13,809 nucleotides of DNA from CAYNTG01 sp964400105 (GTDB taxonomy: Bacteria > UBP14 > UBA6098): positions 1 to 13,809 of the forward strand of contig CAYNTG010000062.1 of assembly GCA_964400105.1 (NCBI GenBank). The letters run 5' to 3'. Both the position numbers and the translations under genes were made by a program. This document shows positions 1 through 7,667 of the stretch, one piece after another; position 1 is the stretch's first letter, and each line of letters begins with the position of its first letter. Under the pieces are notes generated by a model. The model had not been told where the DNA came from. It made no database searches and saw nothing but the letters and a program-made list of their open reading frames with translations.

Positions 1-38
1 ACCGGCAACGAATTAATCCGAAAAATAGCTTCTGTTAA

Positions 39-1283
39 TTATCGATCCCGCTCAAAATGGCGACCGACATATTCCAGAGCCTCTTTGGTATTCAACTCCT
101 GTGTGCTGTTGCCGGTTCGGACATAGAGCGCGCCCTCCATTTTCTCGACGAAAACGGGGCTTTCTGATGGCTTTACCGTGATGCTGCAAACCTCTTTATC
201 GTCGATCGTGTGGAAATTTATTATTACAATTTCGCAGTTTTCCCTGCCAAGATATGCCGAAACAAGCCTCACGATAAAGGCTTGATAGCCATCGGAGTCC
301 TTGCGGGAAAGCGAGTGATAATCCTTTTCGAGTCCGATCGCGTTGCCGTCGTCATCGACACCGATGAAGAGGATTCCGCCGTCGGAGTTCATGAATCCAG
401 CGATCGTTTTGACAATTACTTTTTCGAGAATCTTGCTGGTTTTTCCCTCGCGATAATCCCATCTCGCGCTCGATTTGAACTCGAGATGCTGGCTTTCCGG
501 TTTCGAAAGCAGCGCGCGTGCGGCGTTTAGCTCTACCTCCTGGGTTTGAAGTCTCTTATCGGTCTGGAATGCTTTGATATACGAGCGCAAATTCGCCGCA
601 CGAAACACGAATGCGAGGCAGCCGAAAAGGCCGTATTGTATAAAATGCGTGGCCGCATAAAAGCGATAATGTTCCATGTCCGATTTGCCCGACTGAATAT
701 TTGAAAGAAGTCCGGCAATCCAATCGCCGATAGCCGATCCGGCAAATGTCTCCGGTTGAATTATCGGAACGACGAACAATATCCAGAGGGCCAGATAGAG
801 GATCGCGCAATATGCGGCCAGATATAGCGAAAACTTCGGCATAAATGGCATGAAAACGAGGCCGAAGAACACGACCGCGACGAACATCCAACCGTAGGCG
901 TTATAGACGACGCCGAAGTTCGAAACGTCCTTTGCAACGCCCCAGCTTGCAATAAAAAAAACGATGAATATCAAGAAGCGATAGTCGCCGAGCTCGTGCG
1001 TGAAAATCTTTCGTGCTACTATCACAAATGCAAAAACAGCGAAGATGATAAGAAGCGTTCGCGCCAGCTCGAAGGTATCGATATTGGATATCAAACTGAA
1101 AATGAACATCACCGCACTGAGGGCGGCAACGGTCGAGATCACAAGAAATAGCGATACGGTTGCCTGTTTATAAAAGGTTGTTTTGAGCCGGAGATCGATT
1201 TCCTGAATATCGGGAAAAAAATACTCCCGAATCGCTTCGGATGTAAGCTCTCGCGGAAATAGGTGTTCGTTTTGCACTTCCAT
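39..1283 (-). CDS. Polytopic membrane protein with C-terminal Schlafen AlbA_2-type domain
   Basis: The 414-residue product has two parts. Residues 1-240 hold about six hydrophobic segments (roughly 42-66, 76-91, 102-117, 127-149, 152-175 and 207-229), so it should sit in the inner membrane. A short charged, possibly coiled linker (about 235-260) leads to a cytoplasmic domain at about 264-410. That domain carries the AlbA_2/Schlafen hallmarks: HLEFKSS at 266-272, then FMNSDGGILFIGVDDDGNAIG at 297-317, and a late YVRTGNST segment at 387-394. Members of this family (PF04326) are often annotated as ATP-binding or putative DNA/RNA-binding proteins, usually soluble and sometimes fused to helix-turn-helix domains. 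The membrane form suggests a sensor with a nucleic-acid- or nucleotide-binding output, but this is inference. The start has TAAGGA one base upstream, a tight but usable spacing. The gene is divergent from asnA and stands alone in the window. Substrate and role are unknown. Confidence 0.85.
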   Translation of the reverse strand: MEVQNEHLFPRELTSEAIREYFFPDIQEIDLRLKTTFYKQATVSLFLVISTVAALSAVMFIFSLISNIDTFELARTLLIIFAVFAFVIVARKIFTHELGDYRFLIFIVFFIASWGVAKDVSNFGVVYNAYGWMFVAVVFFGLVFMPFMPKFSLYLAAYCAILYLALWILFVVPIIQPETFAGSAIGDWIAGLLSNIQSGKSDMEHYRFYAATHFIQYGLFGCLAFVFRAANLRSYIKAFQTDKRLQTQEVELNAARALLSKPESQHLEFKSSARWDYREGKTSKILEKVIVKTIAGFMNSDGGILFIGVDDDGNAIGLEKDYHSLSRKDSDGYQAFIVRLVSAYLGRENCEIVIINFHTIDDKEVCSITVKPSESPVFVEKMEGALYVRTGNSTQELNTKEALEYVGRHFERDR

Positions 1284-1310
1284 GTCCTTAATCGTTCATC
1301 GGTTTTAATC

Positions 1311-1339
1311 AATATATCGTTATAATTCTTTAAAAGCAA
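1311..1339 (-). promoter_or_regulatory. Candidate promoter for the AlbA_2 membrane gene
   Basis: On the minus strand TTGCTT (1334-1339) and TATATT (1311-1316) are separated by 17 bases and lie just upstream of the start codon at 1283. The -10 box fits sigma70 well (5 of 6); the -35 box fits poorly (3 of 6). The region is AT-rich, so a chance match is possible. Confidence 0.35.
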
Positions 1340-1410
1340 CCTTCATTGTTCACATGGTTGATTTCCTTTTAAAAAAAATTATAAAAGTCTTACAATCCAA
1401 TAGATTTTTC

Positions 1411-1438
1411 TTGCAAGGGAATAATTTGTATTTATATT
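1411..1438 (+). promoter_or_regulatory. Candidate promoter for asnA
   Basis: TTGCAA (1411-1416) and TATATT (1433-1438) are separated by 16 bases. This would start transcription near 1445 and leave a leader of about 100 bases before the asnA start. The match is moderate and rests on sequence only. Confidence 0.35.
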
Positions 1439-1463
1439 GTGTCTTATTTTAGCTAACAAATGA

Positions 1464-1507
1464 GTGAATGTTTGATTTTTATATCGACCCAGAAAAAATC
1501 CATTCAC
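1464..1507 (+). promoter_or_regulatory. Long imperfect hairpin in the asnA leader
   Basis: GTGAATG (1464-1470) pairs with CATTCAC (1501-1507), and GATTTTT (1474-1480) pairs with AAAAATC (1494-1500). Together they give 14 base pairs with a 3-base bulge (TTT, 1471-1473) and a 13-base loop. The structure lies between the candidate promoter and the ribosome binding site at 1533. No U-run follows it, so it is not an intrinsic terminator. It could be a protein-binding site, an mRNA-stability element or part of a larger switch. The bases show the pairing; the function is inference. Confidence 0.45.
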
Positions 1508-1532
1508 CAAACGAATTCTACGTTAAGAACCC

Positions 1533-1540
1533 AAGGAGGA
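1533..1540 (+). promoter_or_regulatory. Ribosome binding site that decides the asnA start
   Basis: AAGGAGGA ends three bases before the ATG at 1544. It is the best Shine-Dalgarno match in the region and excludes the upstream in-frame ATG at 1460, which has none. Confidence 0.85.
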
Positions 1541-1543
1541 ACT

Positions 1544-2674
1544 ATGCCAGGAGACAAAAGAGCAGATCTCGCAGGACCAGGAATTAGCACTTACGAGCAG
1601 GTAGAGAAGATTTTACCCGACGGTTATGAGCCGCTTCTATCCCGAAAGGATACGCAGAAGGCTATTTCGGAAATCAAAGATTATATCGAGAAGGGTCTAT
1701 GTGAAGAACTCGGTCTATTTCGCATCGAGTGCCCCCTTATTCTCGAAAAATCGAGCGGCATGAACGATTCGCTCGACCGCGACGGCTCCCGAACACCGGT
1801 AGATTTCCAATGCGGTCTCGGATTGCCCAAAAAGCTTGAAGCTCAGGTCGTGCAGGCCGCCACAAAGTGGAAGAGATGGGCACTCGAGCAGTTTGAATGC
1901 GGCGTTGGCGAAGGCGTCATGACCGACATGCGCGCAGTTCGCAAGGATTATTTCCTGGATCACGACCACAGCTCCTACGTCGATCAGTGGGACTGGGAAC
2001 TCGTTATTAAGCCGGAACAACGCAACATCGAGTATCTCAAGGAAGTCGTCGAGAAGCTTTGGAAGGTTATCTGGGGTGCCGGCAAGCACGTTCAGGAGCT
2101 TTTCCCGGCCCTGAAGACCGATAAATATCCGGAAATTCCGGAGAAGCTCGTTTTCATTCACGCCGAAGAGATTCTCGAGATGTTCCCGGACCTGCCGCGC
2201 AAACAGCGTGAGACCGAGATTATCAAGAAATTCCCGGCCGTATTTATCTACGGCATCGGCTGGACGCTCGATGATGGTTATCCTCACGAGATGCGCGCCG
2301 CGGATTATGACGATTGGGTAACCCCGACTATCACCAAGAACGGCAAATTGATGCACGGCCTCAATGGCGATATCCTCGTATGGAACCCCGTCACAAAGCG
2401 CCGCCACGAGTTGACTTCGATGGGCGTTCGCGTCACAAAAGACACGCTCAAGGTGCAGCTCAAGATGACCGGCCAGGAGGATTACCTCGAACTTCCGTAT
2501 CATAAGATGATTCTGAACGATGAGATTCCCCAGTCCATCGGCGGAGGTATCGGCCAATCGAGAACATATATGTATCTTCTCAGGAAGGCGCATCTGGGCG
2601 AATGCAGTGTTACTGTTTGGCCCAAGGTTCTCAGAGATATCTGCGCGAAGAAGAACATAAACGTTCTTCAGTAG
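1544..2674 (+). CDS. asnA: Aspartate--ammonia ligase (ammonia-dependent asparagine synthetase)
   Basis: AsnA makes asparagine from aspartate, ATP and ammonia through an aspartyl-AMP intermediate, in the cytoplasm. It is a relative of class II aminoacyl-tRNA synthetases. The 376-residue product carries the family signatures throughout: TKWKRWALEQF (108-118), GEGVMTDMRAVRKD (122-135), SYVDQWDWE (144-152), RAADYDDW (251-258), GLNGDILVWNP (272-282), ELTSMGVRV (289-297) and the C-terminal glycine-rich QSIGGGIGQSR (330-340). It is about 45 residues longer than the 330-residue E. coli enzyme, partly from an N-terminal extension of about 30 residues before the conserved start of the fold. The ATG at 1544 was chosen for its perfect ribosome binding site; an upstream ATG at 1460 lies inside the leader hairpin region. 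The gene is monocistronic, with its own terminator. No T-box or other recognised asparagine-responsive leader was seen. Confidence 0.97.
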   Translation: MPGDKRADLAGPGISTYEQVEKILPDGYEPLLSRKDTQKAISEIKDYIEKGLCEELGLFRIECPLILEKSSGMNDSLDRDGSRTPVDFQCGLGLPKKLEAQVVQAATKWKRWALEQFECGVGEGVMTDMRAVRKDYFLDHDHSSYVDQWDWELVIKPEQRNIEYLKEVVEKLWKVIWGAGKHVQELFPALKTDKYPEIPEKLVFIHAEEILEMFPDLPRKQRETEIIKKFPAVFIYGIGWTLDDGYPHEMRAADYDDWVTPTITKNGKLMHGLNGDILVWNPVTKRRHELTSMGVRVTKDTLKVQLKMTGQEDYLELPYHKMILNDEIPQSIGGGIGQSRTYMYLLRKAHLGECSVTVWPKVLRDICAKKNINVLQ

Positions 2675-2701
2675 AAGTGCCTTTTTTAGGTTAAAAGCGA
2701 T

Positions 2702-2733
2702 GCCCGCCTTCGTTTTACGAAGGCGGGTTTCTT
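2702..2733 (+). terminator. Intrinsic terminator of asnA
   Basis: CCCGCCTTCGT (2703-2713) pairs perfectly with ACGAAGGCGGG (2717-2727) around a three-base TTT loop, an 11-bp GC-rich stem. It is followed by TTTCTT and a second T-run at 2737-2742. It lies 28 bases past the asnA stop. Read in the opposite direction the T-tract is poor, so it probably serves asnA only. Confidence 0.88.
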
Positions 2734-2844
2734 AAATTTTTTGGCCTCATCAGTCCGCAGGACCCACGACAAACCGGAACGCTGTATTAGCTCGGTCGTG
2801 GTTCGGTTTTGCCCGCCGCTGCATGGCGACCGACTAACATTACC

Positions 2845-4329
2845 TCAGATTATTCGTTCCCATTCGGGGGAAATTGGCGCAACGATTTTATCATCGATGT
2901 CTATGCCGTGGTCGCGGAATGCCTTTTTAATGCCCTGTCCATTAGCAATATCCAGAAGGACGGGCGAAATCTCCCGCCCGCCGATAGAAAGCAGCGCAGA
3001 GATCCTGGTTCGGCGCGAATAGTTGAAATCGATGCGGAGATTACGCCTTTTCCCGATGGATTTTTTCAATATGGAGATCGTTCTCGAAAGGTCGCTGTGC
3101 GACGGCATCGCCTCTCGCTGGAAAACAGTATGCGGCTTCGGAATAAATGGATTGATGCTGCAACCGATCTTCATATCCGTCGCGGAAGCGATATCGGCGA
3201 TAGCCCGCGCATCGCACTCGATATCATCGGCGCTTTCTCCGGGGAGACCGACGATCCAGTAGAGTTTAACCTCCCTGAAACCGAGCTTGTCGGCATTTGA
3301 AACGTAATCGATTATATCTTTCGGTGGAATCCATTTGCCGATTCGTCGCGCAAGGTTTTCCGATGCGGTCTCCGGAGCGAATGTCAGTTTGCGGATACCA
3401 GTTTGTGCGATGGATGCTATCGTGGCTTCGGAGATTCGGTCGAAGCGGAGGCTCGAAGGGCTTACACCGATACCGCTATCTCCAAATCCCCGCACGATCT
3501 TCTCGAACTGTGGATGCTCCGAGACAGCGCTTCCCACGAGACCCACCCTTCCTGCAGATTGCCCATAATTATTGTAAGTTTCCAAAATGGAATCGGTATC
3601 GTAATTGAAAAAAGGCGTGCCGAGCCAGCTCGAAGCGCAAAACGCGCATCGAAAGGCGCATCCGCGTTGAATCTCGACCAGAAACATGTTTCGGAAGTGG
3701 CCAAAGCTTGTCAGGATTGGTGTATAGGCTGGTGTAACGCGCGTATTTGGAGACCTTTGTATCTCGCCGCCGTTGTCGCGGGCGGGGATCCATACCCCGG
3801 GGATTTTCGCCGCTTCGTCGAGTATCGATTCTTTGGATGACAGCCCTGCAGGCATCTCGCGCAATATCTCCGGGAATTGTCGCGCCCATGCCTCGCCGCA
3901 ACCGAGAACGATTATATCGAAAAATTCAGCGAACGGAAATGGATTAAGTGTCACGGCATCGCCGCCAACGACGACGATGGGGCCGTTTTTGCGGTCGCAT
4001 GAACGAAGCGGAATTCCCGATTCGCTCAGCATGTTAAGGAAATTGAAAATATCCATTTCGTATGGCATCGAAAGCGCGATGATCGGAAATTCGCGTAGTG
4101 GACGCCCGCCTTCGATGGATTTCGGCTCGCCTCGATTCAGATGGAAAAATCGCTCCACGAGAAGATGCTGATGGTCGTTCAGGATTTCGAAAAGCCATTG
4201 ATAGCCGATATTCGACATGCCGACTTCATAACCGTTTGGATAAACCCATGCAAGAAGCTGGCTCCAACCCGTTTTATATCGGTTGAATGGGGTGAGTTCT
4301 GATCGAATTATCTCGCGGACATCGCGCAT
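2845..4329 (-). CDS. B12-binding-domain radical SAM protein, substrate unknown
   Basis: The 494-residue product has an N-terminal cobalamin-binding-like domain (about 25-160, with the EVGMSNIGYQWLFEIL segment at 35-50 and VVGGDAVTLNPFPFAEFFD at 120-138). A radical SAM domain follows, with the cluster ligands C224, C228 and C231 in GCAFRCAFC. Further radical SAM features are a glycine-rich segment near 263-270, FAPETAS at 317-323 and KLYWIVGLPGE at 355-365. The ending, near SPEWERI, also resembles the PWDHI-type end of the B12/radical SAM family that often lies by ribosomal L21 genes (TIGR03960-like); that relationship is from memory. Classic DxHxxG cobalamin-ligand residues are not evident, as is common in this branch. 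It lies 59 bases after dxs and is probably cotranscribed with purB-dxs. The reading frame stays open upstream without ATG, GTG or TTG, and the ATG used has no clear ribosome binding site, so the true start is uncertain. Confidence 0.85.
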   Translation of the reverse strand: MRDVREIIRSELTPFNRYKTGWSQLLAWVYPNGYEVGMSNIGYQWLFEILNDHQHLLVERFFHLNRGEPKSIEGGRPLREFPIIALSMPYEMDIFNFLNMLSESGIPLRSCDRKNGPIVVVGGDAVTLNPFPFAEFFDIIVLGCGEAWARQFPEILREMPAGLSSKESILDEAAKIPGVWIPARDNGGEIQRSPNTRVTPAYTPILTSFGHFRNMFLVEIQRGCAFRCAFCASSWLGTPFFNYDTDSILETYNNYGQSAGRVGLVGSAVSEHPQFEKIVRGFGDSGIGVSPSSLRFDRISEATIASIAQTGIRKLTFAPETASENLARRIGKWIPPKDIIDYVSNADKLGFREVKLYWIVGLPGESADDIECDARAIADIASATDMKIGCSINPFIPKPHTVFQREAMPSHSDLSRTISILKKSIGKRRNLRIDFNYSRRTRISALLSIGGREISPVLLDIANGQGIKKAFRDHGIDIDDKIVAPISPEWERII

Positions 4330-4388
4330 CTCATGCGGAGAAAGAATTGCGGACCAAAATTTTGCCGCAATCGAGAGATATAAATTGA

Positions 4389-6287
4389 TTAATCATGAAG
4401 GATATTCTCTATCGAGCGAAGAATCCCGGCTTTGTCGAGGCCGATGGAGTCGAGAAGCTCGTCGCGCCTTGCGTGCTCGATGAAATAGTCCGGGATTCCA
4501 AGGTGATGGAATTCGCCCACCCATTTTCTTTGCAAGGCGAAACTTGCTACGCCCTCTCCGAATCCGCCTGTCAGAATGTTCTCCTCGATAACGACGATTC
4601 GATTATGGCGTTTTAAAATTTTCGACAGGAGCGACTCGTCGATAGGCGCGACGAATCGAGCGTTCACGACCTCGATCTCGATCCCTTCGCAAGCCAATTT
4701 TTCCGCCACCTCGACGGAGGTTTGCACCATGCTCCCGACAGCGATAATAGCGGCGCTATCGCCCTCGCGAAGAATTTCCCATGTGCCAATTGGGATCCGC
4801 GAAAGCGGCTCTCTTTTGCCCCTTTTCGGTGCCGCACATCGCGGGTATCGAATCACGAATGGCCCGTTTTTATATGAAATCGCTGTGAACAGGAGCTGCC
4901 TGAGCTCTTCGTCGTCGCGGGGAGCGGCGATGATAAGCCCTGGAATCCCGCGCAGAAAACTCAGGTCGAAAACCCCGTGATGCGTCGGGCCGTCCTCGCC
5001 AACGATACCCGCCCTGTCCAGCGCTATCGTAAGCGGAATTTTCTGAAGGGCGACGTCGTGTATAATCTGGTCGAGAGAACGCTGAAGGAAACTCGAATAT
5101 ATCGCCGTAACCGTAGGGATTCCCGAAAGCTCCAAACTCGCGCCGAAGAGGATTGCGTGTCCCTCGGCTATTCCAACATCGAAGAAACGCTCAGGAAATG
5201 CCCTGTGAAATTTATCGAGTCCGGTTCCGGTTTCCATCGCGGCGGTAATTGCACACAGGTTATCGAATTCCTCCGCTATCTCGATCATAGAATCGCCGAA
5301 AACGGATGTATAAGTTGGCGATGAGGAAATATCGATGTATTTTTCGCCGGTTTCGGGATCGAAAGAGCCGATTCCGTGGAACTTGCAAGCATCGGCCTCC
5401 GCAGGCTCGTAACCCTTTCCTTTACGCGTGAGAAGATGCAGTATCTTGGGGCCTTTAACCTCGTGAACATCGTGTAGAACCTTGATTACTTCGTCGATAT
5501 TATGTCCGTCGATCGGGCCGAAATAATCGAATCCCAATCCCTCAAAAAACATGCCCGGTTGCACGGTAATTAACGATTTCGCCGAATCCTCGAGCTTCTG
5601 GCCGATATAACGAAGCTTGTCGGTCAGAGGAACCTTGCCGGTCAGATCCCAGATATTATCCTTGATTTTGCGGTAACGATTGGCGGTGATTATCTCGGTG
5701 AGATAACGACTGAGCGCACCGACATTCTTCGATATGCTCATCTCGTTATCGTTCAAAATGACGAGCATATCCCTTCCGCTTGCGCCCGCGTTGTTAATCC
5801 CCTCGAAAGCGATGCCGCCGGTCAATGCGCCGTCGCCGATAACGGCGATAACCCTGTAATCTTCGCCCTTTATATCCCGTGCGGTAGCCATTCCAAGCGC
5901 CGCACCGATGCTCGTCGAAGCGTGCCCGACGCCGAATGCATCGAACTTGCTTTCGGAGAGTTTCGGAAAGCCGGAGATACCGTTCTTCTGGCGGAGAGTA
6001 TCGAAACGGTCGCGCCGTCCGGTCAGAATTTTATAAGCATACGTTTGATGTCCGACATCCCAGACGATTTTATCGAATGGTGGAGAATAAAGCGAAAGAA
6101 GTGCTATCGTCAATTCGATAACGCCCAAAGAAGGCGCAAGATGTCCTCCGGTTTTCGATATGGACTCGATAATGAATGATCGGAGTTCGCAGGCCAGTTC
6201 CTTTCGATTGGCGGAGTCGAGTTCTTTCACGTCGTTTGGCGAATCGATCCTCGAAAGCAACGGATATTTTTGTGAATCGAAAGGCAT
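4389..6287 (-). CDS. dxs: 1-deoxy-D-xylulose-5-phosphate synthase
   Basis: Dxs condenses pyruvate and glyceraldehyde 3-phosphate to DXP using thiamine diphosphate. This is the first step of the MEP isoprenoid pathway and also supplies thiamine and pyridoxal precursors. The 632 residues match the family's usual 620-640. Diagnostic segments are KTGGHLAPSLG (45-55), DVGHQTYAYKILTGR (77-91), GHASTSIGAALG (121-132), the thiamine-binding GDGALTGG (151-158) with NDNEMSIS (179-186), GLGFDYFGPIDGH (250-262), catalytic Glu375 in VGIAEGHA, and DRAGIVGEDGPTHHG (424-438). The C-terminal transketolase-like domain is complete, so the enzyme should be active. The start codon lies one base after the purB stop (TAG-A-ATG), indicating cotranscription and probably translational coupling. 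No close Shine-Dalgarno better than CTGGGG is present upstream. Confidence 0.97.
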   Translation of the reverse strand: MPFDSQKYPLLSRIDSPNDVKELDSANRKELACELRSFIIESISKTGGHLAPSLGVIELTIALLSLYSPPFDKIVWDVGHQTYAYKILTGRRDRFDTLRQKNGISGFPKLSESKFDAFGVGHASTSIGAALGMATARDIKGEDYRVIAVIGDGALTGGIAFEGINNAGASGRDMLVILNDNEMSISKNVGALSRYLTEIITANRYRKIKDNIWDLTGKVPLTDKLRYIGQKLEDSAKSLITVQPGMFFEGLGFDYFGPIDGHNIDEVIKVLHDVHEVKGPKILHLLTRKGKGYEPAEADACKFHGIGSFDPETGEKYIDISSSPTYTSVFGDSMIEIAEEFDNLCAITAAMETGTGLDKFHRAFPERFFDVGIAEGHAILFGASLELSGIPTVTAIYSSFLQRSLDQIIHDVALQKIPLTIALDRAGIVGEDGPTHHGVFDLSFLRGIPGLIIAAPRDDEELRQLLFTAISYKNGPFVIRYPRCAAPKRGKREPLSRIPIGTWEILREGDSAAIIAVGSMVQTSVEVAEKLACEGIEIEVVNARFVAPIDESLLSKILKRHNRIVVIEENILTGGFGEGVASFALQRKWVGEFHHLGIPDYFIEHARRDELLDSIGLDKAGILRSIENILHD

Positions 6288-6288
6288 T

Positions 6289-7587
6289 CTACCCCAGAAC
6301 TCTCTTGAAAATATCGTCCACGTGGCGTAAATAGATATCCAGATCGAACATCGCCTCGATCTCCTCGAAGGTCAAATATCCGCGTATCTCGCCGTCCTTT
6401 ATAACCTCTTCTCGGAAGCTCTCGCCTTTCTTTATGGTCGCCATGACCTTGCCTTGAACCATTGTGTGTGCCTTTTCGCGGGTCATGCCTGCGCCGACCA
6501 GTCGAAGCATCAATCTTTGGGAATATACCAATCCCTCTGTCATATCGATATTCTTGCGCATCTGTTTGACATCGACTTGAAGACCGTCGAGGATCGAAGT
6601 GAGTGTGAAAAGCATATAATCGAGCGCGATAGATGCGTCGGGCAGGATTATGCGCTCGACGCTCGAATGCGATATATCCCTTTCGTGCCATAGCGCGATG
6701 TTTTCGAGCGCCGGTGTAACGGCAGACCTCACTACCCTTGCCAGCCCGCAAATCTGCTCCGATTTGATGGGGTTTCTTTTATGAGGCATTGCCGAAGAGC
6801 CTTTTTGCTTATGGGCGAATGGTTCTGCGACTTCCGTTACCTCGGTTCTTTGAAGATTGCGAATCTCCAGCGCGATTTTCTCGCACGTCGCCGCGATAAT
6901 TGCGAGCACGAAAACAAACTCGGCATGTCTATCTCTCTGGAGTATCTGGTTGCTCGCAGGAGCTGGCTTCAGACCGAGTTCTTTCAGCGCTATAATTTCG
7001 ATTTCCGGGTCGATCTGAGCGTAGTTTCCGACCGCGCCGGATATTTTACCGACCTTGATCCTTTTCCGAAGCGCCTTTATACGTGTGAGATGTCTGCTGA
7101 ACTCGTCGTAGTAGATTATCAGCTTCAATCCAAATGTCGTCGGTTCGGCGTGGATGCCATGTGTTCGGCCGATGATGGGAGTATATTTATATTTCTCCGC
7201 CAGCCTTCGAACAGTAGCACGCAGTTCGGTAACATCCTTCTCGACGATAGCGAGGGCATCGACCATCTGGAGACTGGTCGCGGTGTCCATGACATCGCTC
7301 GATGTCAGTCCCATGTGGATAAACCGTGATTCCTTGCCGATCTCTTCCTGAAGAACATTCAGAAAAGCTATGACCTCGTGGTGAGTCTCCGCCTCCCTTT
7401 CGGCAATCTTATCGATATCGATTTCGAGATCGGCGAGTTCCTCGATCTTCTCAATCGCTTTTTGTGTGATAGCTCCCATTTCGTGATGCGCTTTGCAAAC
7501 CGCAAGCTCGATATCGAGCCATTTGCGGAATCGGTTCTTCTGGCTCCAAATCTCCGACATCTTTTCCCGGCTATATCTTTGAATCAT
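6289..7587 (-). CDS. purB: Adenylosuccinate lyase
   Basis: PurB catalyses two beta-eliminations releasing fumarate in purine synthesis: SAICAR to AICAR, and adenylosuccinate to AMP. The 432-residue product belongs to the fumarase/aspartase superfamily and has the expected length. Visible signatures are THHEVIAF (68-75), HMGLTSSDVMDT (91-102), RTHGIHAEPTTFG with His143 (141-153), the superfamily signature GSSAMPHKRNP (263-273) holding the mobile catalytic serine loop, and HERDISHSSVER (301-312). The ATG at 7587 was chosen over one 33 bases upstream because AAGGAGT sits five bases before it and because PurB orthologues begin near IxRYS. It is the first gene of the purB-dxs-radical SAM operon. 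The promoter is not obvious in the AT-rich stretch upstream. Confidence 0.97.
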   Translation of the reverse strand: MIQRYSREKMSEIWSQKNRFRKWLDIELAVCKAHHEMGAITQKAIEKIEELADLEIDIDKIAEREAETHHEVIAFLNVLQEEIGKESRFIHMGLTSSDVMDTATSLQMVDALAIVEKDVTELRATVRRLAEKYKYTPIIGRTHGIHAEPTTFGLKLIIYYDEFSRHLTRIKALRKRIKVGKISGAVGNYAQIDPEIEIIALKELGLKPAPASNQILQRDRHAEFVFVLAIIAATCEKIALEIRNLQRTEVTEVAEPFAHKQKGSSAMPHKRNPIKSEQICGLARVVRSAVTPALENIALWHERDISHSSVERIILPDASIALDYMLFTLTSILDGLQVDVKQMRKNIDMTEGLVYSQRLMLRLVGAGMTREKAHTMVQGKVMATIKKGESFREEVIKDGEIRGYLTFEEIEAMFDLDIYLRHVDDIFKRVLG

Positions 7588-7590
7588 ACT

Positions 7591-7597
7591 ACTCCTT
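7591..7597 (-). promoter_or_regulatory. Ribosome binding site that decides the purB start
   Basis: On the minus strand AAGGAGT ends three bases before the ATG at 7587. An alternative ATG at 7620 lacks such a site. Confidence 0.8.
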
Positions 7598-7667
7598 ATT
7601 AAACTATCGAAACGGATCAATTAGATGAATTTCTATACATGTAGCATATATCGTGCCTTATTAAATT

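Noticed and set aside
1460..1543. Upstream in-frame ATG giving a 404-residue AsnA
   Set aside because: It has no ribosome binding site, the extra 28 residues overlap the leader hairpin, and a perfect AAGGAGGA precedes the ATG at 1544.
1440..1543. T-box or other known amino-acid riboswitch in the asnA leader
   Set aside because: No T-box sequence (TGGNACCGCG-like) and no terminator/antiterminator pair are present in the roughly 100-base leader.
1715..2593. 292-residue antisense ORF opposite asnA
   Set aside because: AsnA is unmistakable on the plus strand; the antisense product has no recognisable features and follows from codon bias.
7588..7620. Upstream in-frame ATG for purB
   Set aside because: It lacks a ribosome binding site, and the extra 11 residues overlap the AAGGAGT that serves the ATG at 7587.
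7635..7642. TACATGTA palindrome upstream of purB
   Set aside because: An 8-base palindrome in AT-rich DNA is expected by chance, and no second copy or promoter context supports an operator.
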